Assembly (NCBI GenBank): GCA_026388915.1
Contig: JAPLIW010000509.1
Location: 1-6,779, forward strand
Length of the DNA: 6,779 nt
Direction of reading: 5' to 3'
From: Deltaproteobacteria bacterium
GTDB taxonomy: Bacteria; Desulfobacterota; SM23-61
Shown: piece by piece, positions 1-5,592 of the stretch
How the letters are laid out: every line of letters begins with the position of its first letter
Position numbering within the stretch: position 1 is the first letter of the stretch
Notes under the pieces: generated by a model
Told to the model about the DNA's origin: nothing
Database searches by the model: none
Seen by the model: the letters and a program-made list of their open reading frames with translations, nothing else
Translations under genes and position numbers: made by a program

Positions 1-779
1 CCCAAGGACGCCCGCGGGCTGGCCCCCAACCGGATCTTCTCGTGGCCGCGGGTTGCCCGGGTTAAAGCGGTCATATACCGGCGGACAGAGTCCTCCACAA
101 AAACCCGGCGGCATCGCTTCTGCAGATCCAGAACCGTTTGGGCATCCAGGACGCCGGCGAGGCCCTCCAGCGGGTTCGACTCGTGGAAACGGGTCAGGAT
201 CGCTTCCTCTTCTCCATCCTCCGGGTAGCCCAGCCTCACCCGGAAAAGAAAACGGTCGAGCTGGGCCTCCGGCAGGGGAAAGGTCCCCTCCAGTTCGATG
301 GGGTTTTGCGTGGCCAGGATGATGAAAGGCCGGGGCAGGGGTACCGTTTCCAGGTCCACGGTGACCTGCTGCTCCTGCATGCACTCCAGGAGCGAAGATT
401 GGGTCCGGGGCATGGCCCGGTTGATTTCGTCCACCAGGACGATGTTGGCCAAGATGGGGCCCGGCCGGAATTCAAAGGCCGAAGTCTTCTGGTTGAAATA
501 GTGGATCCCGGTCACATCCGAGGGCAGGAGGTCGGGGGTGCACTGGATCCTCTTGAAACGGCAGCCCGCGGACCTGGCCATGGCCTTGGCCAGCAGGGTC
601 TTTCCCACCCCGGGAACATCCTCGATCAGCACATGGCCCTCGCAGAGAAGGGCGATGAAAACCAACTGGATGGTTTCCTTCTTCCCCACGATGACCCGGT
701 TGACGTTCTGGAGAAGCCTTTCCGCGGCTTCCTTGATTTGGCCTACCTCCGCATCCGGAGGAACTAAGGTTTGATTCAT
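1..779 (-). CDS. moxR: MoxR-family AAA+ ATPase (C-terminus cut by window edge)
   Basis: This is a cytoplasmic AAA+ ATPase of the MoxR family. Such proteins are thought to use ATP hydrolysis to act as chaperones that mature or activate partners, often DUF58 or von Willebrand factor A proteins encoded beside them. The 259 visible residues carry every core motif: Walker A GVGKT (57-61, after LIEDVP), Walker B ILANIVLVDEINRA (109-122, with D117 and E118), sensor 1 ATQNP (156-160), the PEAQLDRF segment (170-177) with the probable arginine finger, and sensor 2 GASPR (252-256). Family members run to about 310-330 residues, so roughly 50-70 C-terminal residues (the lid) lie beyond base 1. I chose the ATG at 779-777 because AGGAG sits 6 bases upstream. 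An in-frame ATG at 785-783 directly abuts that AGGAG and is unlikely. It follows the DUF4129 gene on the same strand after 213 bases, so it may be co-transcribed or have its own promoter. The family call is very secure; the client protein is unknown. Confidence 0.96.
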   Translation of the reverse strand, partial: MNQTLVPPDAEVGQIKEAAERLLQNVNRVIVGKKETIQLVFIALLCEGHVLIEDVPGVGKTLLAKAMARSAGCRFKRIQCTPDLLPSDVTGIHYFNQKTSAFEFRPGPILANIVLVDEINRAMPRTQSSLLECMQEQQVTVDLETVPLPRPFIILATQNPIELEGTFPLPEAQLDRFLFRVRLGYPEDGEEEAILTRFHESNPLEGLAGVLDAQTVLDLQKRCRRVFVEDSVRRYMTALTRATRGHEKIRLGASPRASL

Positions 780-785
780 GTTCAT

Positions 786-790
786 CTCCT
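786..790 (-). promoter_or_regulatory. Ribosome binding site of moxR
   Basis: AGGAG on the minus strand lies 6 bases before the ATG at 779. It decides between two in-frame ATG codons two codons apart, since the upstream ATG (785-783) has no spacer at all. Confidence 0.8.
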
Positions 791-853
791 GTGCTACCAG
801 CTTTCAAAATCCTGAAAGTTTGCCAAGAAATCTTGGTTCGATAACTTGCCTCT

Positions 854-901
854 GAAATCCCCCCCAACCCCCCTTTATAAAAGGGGGGCAGGGGGGATTT
901 C
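854..901. repeat. Long C-tract/G-tract palindrome (intergenic hairpin repeat)
   Basis: The left arm (854-876) is GAAAT, seven C, AA, six C, TTT. The right arm (880-901) is AAA, six G, CA, six G, ATTTC. They are near-perfect inverted copies with a loop of about 3 bases (ATA, 877-879); the differences are one extra C and one internal mismatch. It would form a very stable hairpin of about 22 bp in either transcript. Neither side has a run of T, so it is not a classical intrinsic terminator. From memory, hairpins of this form are dispersed intergenic repeats in many Desulfobacterota-like genomes, and that is my preferred reading. It could still attenuate read-through into moxR. Confidence 0.85.
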
Positions 902-927
902 TGGAAAATCTTTTCCGAAGGCGAAAC

Positions 928-949
928 AGCTCTCTTTTTTCAAAGAGCT
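928..949 (-). terminator. Weak stem-loop after the DUF4129 gene, possible attenuator
   Basis: On the minus strand AGCTCT pairs with AGAGCT, extendable by a U-G and a U-A pair, around an A-rich loop. It begins 43 bases after the DUF4129 stop codon. The following GTTTCGCC is not U-rich, so efficient intrinsic termination is doubtful. It could be a processing or partial-termination site between the DUF4129 gene and moxR. Confidence 0.2.
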
Positions 950-992
950 AAAGGGCTGCAATTTTTCCATTGTCGATTCGCCGCCGTGGATT

Positions 993-2390
993 TCATGCTT
1001 TTTTCATGCCTTTCTTGGAGCTGGTTTGCCGGATCCGGCGCCAGCTTTGCCGTGACTCTTCCAAATCGCTTTCCGCCGGAATCGCCGGGCTGTATCGGGT
1101 GCGGACGTACTGTTCGGTAAGGAAGGTGAAATCCCCCCCTCTTTCCGGAAGCCAGGTGATCAATCCTGGCAGGTACTCATAGGGGGTTTGGGCAGCCTTC
1201 CGGCCATGCCCCCTGGCCGCCGCCCAGGCCAGGAGCCGGCGGTACATTTGCCGCACGAACTCGGCCTCCGGCAACAGCGGCTCCGCTTTTCTTCCCCTTC
1301 GGAAAGGCCATTTCATTCCGAAAATCCGGAATAAACTCTTCAGAAAATGCAGAAGATCCTCGCGGAAGGCCCCCGCCATGGGTTCCACCTCGGCCTCCTG
1401 CACGCCGCCCCATTTGCGCCGGAGCCACTCAAAAATCTGGGAAGAAATCCTCCACAGGGCAATCAGGCTGAGGCCCAACCATATAATACACCAGATGAAC
1501 CGGATGACCTCCCGAACCGAATCGGAAAAGATCTGGAATGGAAATTCGTCCGGCCTTTTCATCTGCGGCAGGGGGGTGGGAAGCGGCATCTCTCTTGGTT
1601 TGGGCGCGGGGAAAAGACCGCTCAGGAAAAGGAATAATCTTCTGATCCCCTCCAGGATCCATTGACCCACCTGGCTCATGAGGGAGAGAAGGAATTCGAC
1701 CAGCGGGGGGTTTACCATCACGCTGATCAGCCACCCCGCAGCCAGGATGACCCCGATGCTGAAGAGCAAGAAAGCAAACCAGGGATTCTTGTTCCGGCCC
1801 GAAAGCCAGCTCTCTTGCTCCAAGGCATGGGAGACGGCAATTCCCGACAGAGCAAAGAGAAAGAAGACCAGGGTCAGCGGGATCAGGAAAGGGAAATTAT
1901 TTCCCTCCACGGCGTTCAGAAAAAAAACGAACAGCAGGATGGCCAGCCCGAACTGGAACTCGCTGACCAGGGTGGAAAAAGCAATTTTCACCCCGGATAG
2001 ACGCCAGCCGAATCCCCAGAGGACGGCGCTGCTCATTACCGCGAGGGCTTCCCGGGTAAAGGAATGAAACATCCGGGCCAAAGCATCCCCGAAGGCCCGA
2101 AGCCATCCCGGGTCCCACCATCCCTGACTGCTGAAGAATTCGATCTTCGCCAGAAGAAGCACCAGGGCCGCCCAGGCCAGACCGCTCCACAGGAGGGCGC
2201 TGCTGCGTTTGAACTTCCGGAGCGCACGGTGGAAGAGGAAAGCCAGGGGGTAGAAGCCCAGGATTGAAAGAGGGGATAAGGAACCGCCGCTCACCCTTCG
2301 GGTCAGAAGGTCCAGCGCGGCCCAGAACCAGCAGATTTCCATTCCCGCCGCGGCGGCATACAAAAGGAATCGGGTCCAGGTCCGCTTCAT
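993..2390 (-). CDS. Multi-pass membrane protein with C-terminal DUF4129 domain
   Basis: This is a 465-residue integral membrane protein. Hydrophobic segments lie near residues 8-28, 42-56, 68-82, 145-160, 167-187, 204-226, 229-260 and 295-314. A basic soluble tail follows, whose residues 374-434 resemble DUF4129 (EFVRQMYRRLLAWAAARG, then TPYEYL and a closing LTEQYVRTRYS). DUF4129 is usually the last domain of transglutaminase-like membrane proteins encoded next to moxR and DUF58 genes. Here no transglutaminase core (Cys-His-Asp) is visible, so the protein looks like a stand-alone membrane partner. A proline-rich linker (PAPKP to PLPQM, 261-277) sits after the main membrane block. The reading frame runs on upstream to about 2642, but I chose the ATG at 2390 because GGAGG lies 7 bases before it and because it overlaps the stop of the DUF58 gene by 4 bases (ATGA). 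The family is fairly sure; its biochemical role is not known. Confidence 0.88.
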   Translation of the reverse strand: MKRTWTRFLLYAAAAGMEICWFWAALDLLTRRVSGGSLSPLSILGFYPLAFLFHRALRKFKRSSALLWSGLAWAALVLLLAKIEFFSSQGWWDPGWLRAFGDALARMFHSFTREALAVMSSAVLWGFGWRLSGVKIAFSTLVSEFQFGLAILLFVFFLNAVEGNNFPFLIPLTLVFFLFALSGIAVSHALEQESWLSGRNKNPWFAFLLFSIGVILAAGWLISVMVNPPLVEFLLSLMSQVGQWILEGIRRLFLFLSGLFPAPKPREMPLPTPLPQMKRPDEFPFQIFSDSVREVIRFIWCIIWLGLSLIALWRISSQIFEWLRRKWGGVQEAEVEPMAGAFREDLLHFLKSLFRIFGMKWPFRRGRKAEPLLPEAEFVRQMYRRLLAWAAARGHGRKAAQTPYEYLPGLITWLPERGGDFTFLTEQYVRTRYSPAIPAESDLEESRQSWRRIRQTSSKKGMKKA

Positions 2391-3670
2391 ACCCGGACCT
2401 CCGGATGGATTCGCAAGAGGCTTCCGGGGTGGCGGATCGAACAGGTGGGGATGAATCCATCCCCTCCGCCCTCCTGCGGATCTCCGGTCAGCAGGAGAAG
2501 CAGTTTGGATCCGCTCTCCTTCAGGTCTCTCAACTGCCAGAGAAGGGGGTCCGGAACCCGGGAAGCGATGAGAATCAGAGTGGTTCCGGAAGTCAGGGAT
2601 TGGCTCTCCCGCTGGAAAAACGTCTCCGCGGAATCTTTGCACCGGGGAGTCACCCGTGCCAGGGCGTCCAGGATCTCCATGAATTGATCGCGGCTTCCCC
2701 CCGCCGGAATCTGTATGGCCTGGCCCGAGTCGACCCGGCAGGCGTTGGAGATGAGTCCCACGGGAGTTCCCTGGTCGATGAGATAATGGGCGATGGAGGC
2801 GGCCGCGCTCACCGCCAGCTCGAACTCTTCGCCGGCCCGCGACGGATCCTGCTGGAAACCGTCTCCGGCCAGGAATAAGGAAACCTTCAGGGTGGTGGTG
2901 GGCTCGAAGACTTTCACCTGCAGCTGCTGATGGCGGGCGCTGGCCTTCCAGTGGATATGCTTGAGGCCGTCCTGCGGGAGATAATCCCGCAGGCCGATCG
3001 CCCGGGTCGGGTCCTGGAAAAGGCGACGGCGGGTCCTTGCCTCTCCCATGGGATGCAGCGATGGAATCTCCAATTGTTCGACGGGAAAGATTCGGGGATA
3101 GACGAGGACGAAATCGGTGGAAGGAAACGAAGCCCAGCGGGGAAAAAAGCCAAAGATATCCCCTGAAGTCAGAGTGAGGGGTCCGATTCGATAATACCCC
3201 CGTTTCTCCCCCTGAAGGCGGTATTTCCAGCTTGCCTTTCGATACCAGAGAAGCGATGCCGAACGGGTTAAGAGGCCAAACCCGGGACGGGAAGCCGGCT
3301 CGACGGCCACGTCCCGGGCCAGCTCCGCCGGTATTTCATCATCCACCTTGACCCAGGGAAGAGGCAGGGGTTTGCGGTTGTAGATTTCCATTATGACTTC
3401 GGTGGATTCCCCGGGGAAAAGGCGGTTTTCCCGGATCAAACGCCGGCAATGGACCCTTGCCAGGGAAACCCGGCTCCACAGTCCCGCCAGCCCGGCGACG
3501 CTGAAAACCAGGCCGAGAAGGATTACGATTCCCGCCTGTCCTTTCCAGGCCGCCAGGAAAAGGATTCCTGCCAGAGTATAGAGGCTCGCTTTATGCAGCA
3601 GGTAGCCGGAGGCTTGGGCCGCAAAGGTTCGGCCTTCTTCCGGGCGGATGGACGGTTGTGTTTCCGGCAT
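2387..3670 (-). CDS. DUF58 domain protein, membrane-anchored MoxR partner
   Basis: This is a 427-residue protein of the DUF58 family, the usual partner of MoxR ATPases. A hydrophobic stretch at residues 30-64 gives one or two membrane spans. Residues 70-220 are β-rich with typical pieces such as RGYYRIGPLTLTSGDIFGFF (157-176). The family signature is at 226-256 (GLRDYLPQDGLKHIHWKASA and then QVKVFEPT). Residues 262-427 look like a von Willebrand A-type fold, but where many such domains have DxSxS there is only LFLAGDGFQQ (266-274). A metal-ion-dependent adhesion site is therefore probably absent, as I recall for many long DUF58 proteins. It is the first gene of the minus-strand group and overlaps the DUF4129 gene by 4 bases. 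No strong ribosome binding site precedes the ATG at 3670. The frame stays open upstream only to a stop near 3727-3725 and offers no better start. The family is very sure; the molecular function of DUF58 is unsettled. Confidence 0.93.
   Translation of the reverse strand: MPETQPSIRPEEGRTFAAQASGYLLHKASLYTLAGILFLAAWKGQAGIVILLGLVFSVAGLAGLWSRVSLARVHCRRLIRENRLFPGESTEVIMEIYNRKPLPLPWVKVDDEIPAELARDVAVEPASRPGFGLLTRSASLLWYRKASWKYRLQGEKRGYYRIGPLTLTSGDIFGFFPRWASFPSTDFVLVYPRIFPVEQLEIPSLHPMGEARTRRRLFQDPTRAIGLRDYLPQDGLKHIHWKASARHQQLQVKVFEPTTTLKVSLFLAGDGFQQDPSRAGEEFELAVSAAASIAHYLIDQGTPVGLISNACRVDSGQAIQIPAGGSRDQFMEILDALARVTPRCKDSAETFFQRESQSLTSGTTLILIASRVPDPLLWQLRDLKESGSKLLLLLTGDPQEGGGDGFIPTCSIRHPGSLLRIHPEVRV
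2398..2402 (-). promoter_or_regulatory. Ribosome binding site of the DUF4129 gene
   Basis: GGAGG on the minus strand is 7 bases before the ATG at 2390, inside the last codons of the DUF58 gene. It fixes the start against a longer open frame reaching about 2642, and it supports translational coupling through the ATGA overlap. Confidence 0.85.
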
Positions 3671-3763
3671 TTGGATGACTCGAAAAATCGATCCGATCCA
3701 GAGAGGTGACGACCCTTCACTCAGTCATGGCATTTCGGGCAAGAACAAAAAGCAAAAAGAATT

Positions 3764-3900
3764 TTCTCTCGCAGAGCACGCAGGGTACGCAGAGTTAAAA
3801 ACCCATAAATGAATAGATGATATCCCTGGATTGTATTTTTAAAATATTTAAGTTTTCTCTGCGGCCTCTGTGTGCTCTAGCGAAGCGGGCGAGAGAAAAA
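3764..3900. repeat. CGCAGAG nonamer inverted-repeat element, copy 1
   Basis: The left arm (3764-3801) reads TTCTCTCGCAGAGCACGCAG and continues with GGTACGCAGAG. It is a run of 9-base units of the form CGCAGAGNN. The right arm (3852-3900) is its inverted counterpart, seen as TTTTCTCTGCGGCCTCTGTG then TGCTCT, and ends with GAGAGAAAAA. The right arm carries about 12 extra bases (around AGCGAAGCGGG) not present in the left arm. The 50-base centre is A+T-rich. The whole is about 137 bases and lies upstream of both flanking genes. Confidence 0.8.
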
Positions 3901-4146
3901 CCTTTGTCTCTTCCGGAGTCCACCGGTCCCGCTGGAAATTCTCATCCGCTTTCGCCCATCAGGTCCGGTGACCTCACCCGGGAAGTGCTGATTGAATATA
4001 ACATAAGGCCCCATTCTTTCCCATCCAAATTGGCCGTCGCTTCATGATGCAGGTTAAGGGAGAAGTCGGGCGGGGAAGTCAAAAGTGGGCGCCGGCCTGA
4101 GGGCCCTCCTTTTCTTTTTGCGAGAATCCAGGTATGTTGGGAATTG

Positions 4147-4151
4147 AAGGA
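4147..4151 (+). promoter_or_regulatory. Ribosome binding site of the yddG-like gene
   Basis: AAGGA lies 7 bases before the GTG at 4159. An in-frame TAG at 4153-4155 rules out any earlier start, so GTG is the first possible start codon and this site supports it. Confidence 0.6.
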
Positions 4152-4158
4152 ATAGGGG

Positions 4159-5093
4159 GTGAGGAATTTCCTTATAGATCGGAACACGCTTGCCGGGCTG
4201 GGGGCGATTCTCATCTGGAGTACCTCCATCGCCCTGGTCCGGAGCATCAGCGAACAGGTGGGACCCCTGGCCGGGGCGGCGGCCGTCCATTTGATCGGAG
4301 GGGGTTTTTCCTTCGCTCTTTTTCTCTGCCGGTCGAAAGGGTCCCTTCTGCCCCTCCAGAGCCTTTCCGGAAAATTCTTGCTCGGCTGTGGAGTTCTCTT
4401 CGTTCTCTACATGCTGGCCCTTTTTGTGGCCGTGGGCATGGCCGCCGACCGTCACCAGGTGCTGGAGATCGGCCTCCTCAATTATCTCTGGCCCGCCCTG
4501 ACCATTCTCTTTTCTCTCCTCCTGCTCCATAAGAAAGGAAATTTCATCCTCGTCCCCGGAACCCTCCTGGCCCTTTCGGGGGTCTTTCTTGTTCTGACCC
4601 GGGGGCAGTCGATTTCCCCCGTCTCCATCATCGGCAACGTGGCGTGGGCCGGAACCCGGGCGCTTACGCCCTGGCAATCACGGCCGCGGTTTCCTGGGGC
4701 CTCTATTCGAACCTGACCCGCCGGTGGGGAGGCCCGCAGGCCAGGGGCGCGGTGGAGCTGTTCATTCTCGTCACGGGGTTGGTCTTCCTCCTTCTCTTCT
4801 GGTTGACCGGGGAAGGCCGGGTGTGGACCTGGCGGGCCGGGTTGGAAGTCACCTTCCTGGGGCTGGCTACAGCTCTGGCCTACATTCTCTGGGACCGGGC
4901 CATGAGAAAAGGGGATATCGTCTTCGTCGCCGCCTGTTCCTATTTCACTCCTCTTCTTTCCACCCTTCTCAGCTGTCTTTACCTCCAGGTCACCGCCGGA
5001 GCCAGCCTGTGGGTGGGGTGTCTGCTGATTGTCGCCGGTTCGCTTCTCAGCTGGATGGCCGTCTCCGACCGGGAAACGCCGACCGCGCATTGA
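4159..5093 (+). pseudogene. yddG: YddG-like aromatic amino acid/drug exporter (EamA family), frameshifted
   Basis: This was or is a ten-helix inner-membrane exporter of the drug/metabolite transporter superfamily. It most resembles E. coli YddG, which exports aromatic amino acids and methyl viologen. Two reading frames together give one full-length protein. Residues 1-164 (4159-4650) include WSTSIALVRSISEQVGPLAG (20-39) and the motif EIGLLNYLWPALTILF (103-118). From 4653 a second frame continues with NPGAYALAITAAVSWGLYSN and ends with SYFTPLLSTLL and GSLLSWMA at the stop 5091-5093. Restoring one base near 4651-4652 (for example GCC GGG AAC) gives an uninterrupted 311-residue protein, against about 293 for YddG as I recall. 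No slippery heptamer is visible at the shift, so programmed frameshifting is unlikely. A real mutation or a single-base sequence error are the two main explanations. The start is GTG, fixed by an in-frame TAG at 4153. The gene stands alone between repeat elements. The family is confident; substrate is by similarity only. Confidence 0.85.
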
Positions 5094-5104
5094 ATAAAAA
5101 ACTT

Positions 5105-5265
5105 AACCGCAGAGGTCGCGGAGCACGCAGAGGTAAAAACGGTCAAAAGCTCGAAGCCCCGCGTGCAAGCAAAATAGCCACCCGCTTTTTCCACGTTTCC
5201 CTGACCGCCAAAACCATCCAATTTTTTCCGAAACGCACCTCTGCGTTCTCTGCCTCCTCCTCAGT
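5105..5265. repeat. CGCAGAG nonamer inverted-repeat element, copy 2
   Basis: The left arm (5105-5140) is AACCGCAGAGGTCGCGGAGC followed by ACGCAGAGGT, that is three 9-base units. The right arm (about 5237-5265) contains ACCTCTGCGTTCTCTGCC. CGCAGAGGT at 5126-5134 is exactly complementary to ACCTCTGCG at 5237-5245. The left arm starts only 11 bases after the yddG-like stop codon. About 100 bases of unique sequence separate the arms. Confidence 0.75.
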
Positions 5266-5331
5266 CATCTTCTTGTTTTGACCTGCACGCTTAAACAGAA
5301 AGAAAGATTTTGATCCCCCCCAAGAAAACAT

Positions 5332-5498
5332 GAATCGCAGAGATGCCCGGGAGGACACAGAGAATAAGAAAAGGAATAATTGAAGAATGGAATATTGGAA
5401 TGGTGGGCAAAAAATAGAATGCTTAAACCCATTGTTCCATCATTCCAGTATTCCATTCTATTTGCTCTGCGGTCTCTGCGTGCTCTGCGGTTCCATTC
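5332..5498. repeat. CGCAGAG nonamer inverted-repeat element, copy 3 (composite)
   Basis: The left arm (5332-5376) is a degenerate version, GAATCGCAGAGATGCC and then GGACACAGAGAATAAG. The right arm (5461-5498) is well preserved; its reverse complement reads GAATGGAACCGCAGAGCACG and CAGAGACCGCAGAGC, three 9-base units. Between them lies a second, unrelated inverted repeat (5384-5459), so the element is nested or composite. Confidence 0.75.
5384..5459 (+). repeat. Nested 23-bp inverted repeat (AGAATGGAATA type)
   Basis: Arm 1 (5384-5406) begins AGAATGGAATATTGGAATGG. Arm 2 (5437-5459), reverse complemented, begins AGAATGGAATACTGGAATGA. The arms match at 21 of 23 positions with a 30-base loop. 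Both differences become U-G or G-U pairs in a plus-strand transcript, so that RNA would form an unbroken 23-bp hairpin; the minus-strand RNA would have two A-C type mismatches. The strand is given as plus for that reason. Confidence 0.85.
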
Positions 5499-5529
5499 TT
5501 TTTTTCATGCGCGGCGGATACGAGGATTT

Positions 5530-5535
5530 TATAAT
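5530..5535 (+). promoter_or_regulatory. Possible -10 box for the oxidoreductase
   Basis: A perfect TATAAT lies in an A+T-rich stretch 57 bases before the ATG at 5593. There is no recognisable -35 at 16-18 bases upstream (the sequence there is G+C-rich), so this is only a candidate. Confidence 0.2.
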
Positions 5536-5592
5536 TTTCCATGCGGCGAGAAAAAAATTGAGCCCCGCAAAAAAAGCCGATAGAATACGGGT

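Larger units (their letters stand above)
780..992. other. Palindrome-rich gap between the DUF4129 gene and moxR
   Basis: No gene is seen in this 213-base gap. It holds five separate dyad symmetries in about 150 bases: CTTTCA/TGAAAG (801-818), CCAAGA/TCTTGG (823-836), the long C/G-tract hairpin (854-901), GGAAAA/TTTTCC (903-916) and AGCTCT/AGAGCT (928-949). The two nearest moxR are short and could be operators. I could not place a convincing -35/-10 pair for moxR. A short plus-strand reading frame starting at 846 translates the long palindrome and is judged spurious. Confidence 0.6.
3671..4158. other. Divergent intergenic region between the DUF58 gene and the yddG-like gene
   Basis: No gene is supported in these 488 bases. 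The region separates a minus-strand gene cluster from a plus-strand gene, so promoters for both should lie here. It contains the first CGCAGAG element (3764-3900), whose A+T-rich centre (about 3802-3851) is noncoding. Near 4087-4120 a G+C-rich stretch with a GAGGGCCCTC palindrome is followed by a pyrimidine run; it resembles a plus-strand terminator but has no obvious gene to end. Small open frames on both strands here look like chance. Confidence 0.6.
5094..5592. other. Repeat-filled intergenic region between the yddG-like gene and the oxidoreductase
   Basis: These 499 bases hold no supported gene. They consist largely of two CGCAGAG elements (5105-5265 and 5332-5498) with a nested 23-bp inverted repeat in the second. 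Short open frames on both strands begin with the same residues, MEYWN, because they translate opposite arms of the nested inverted repeat; they are not genes. The stretch 5500-5592 is A+T-rich and is the likely promoter region of the downstream oxidoreductase. Confidence 0.7.

Noticed and set aside
138..767. A 209-residue open frame on the plus strand opposite moxR
   Set aside because: It is the antisense shadow of a highly conserved ATPase gene. It has no recognisable domain, and the opposite strand holds unambiguous Walker, sensor 1 and sensor 2 motifs.
846..1055. A short plus-strand frame translating to KSPPTPLYKRGAGGIS-like sequence
   Set aside because: It is a translation of the C/G-tract hairpin at 854-901 and has no ribosome binding site. 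Peptides of this kind are a familiar artefact of such repeats.
2391..2642. Longer N-terminus for the DUF4129 protein
   Set aside because: The upstream extension lies wholly inside the DUF58 gene in another frame, is not hydrophobic or domain-like, and the ATG at 2390 has a strong GGAGG and an ATGA overlap.
3764..3900. Possible CRISPR array because of short spaced repeats
   Set aside because: The repeated units are 9 bases and directly tandem within inverted arms, with no 25-40 base repeats, regular spacers or cas genes.
4087..4120. G+C-rich palindrome followed by a pyrimidine run as a plus-strand terminator
   Set aside because: The stem is short with ambiguous pairing, and no plus-strand gene ends upstream of it, so I did not call it.
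4054..4677. 207-residue minus-strand frame opposite the exporter
   Set aside because: Its composition (charged, rich in Gly, Glu and Gln) is the expected antisense of a hydrophobic membrane protein. No domain or start signal is seen.
4482..5090. 202-residue minus-strand frame opposite the second half of the exporter
   Set aside because: It is another antisense shadow. The plus strand here matches the YddG C-terminal half with conserved motifs.
4644..5093. Second half of the exporter as an independent gene starting at GTG 4644
   Set aside because: There is no ribosome binding site, the start falls inside the conserved first half, and the two pieces join into one full-length family member after a one-base correction.
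5265..5583. Small opposed frames beginning MEYWN on both strands
   Set aside because: They are translations of the two arms of the nested inverted repeat and of the CGCAGAG arms (giving LCGLCVLCG-like residues). They are not conserved genes.
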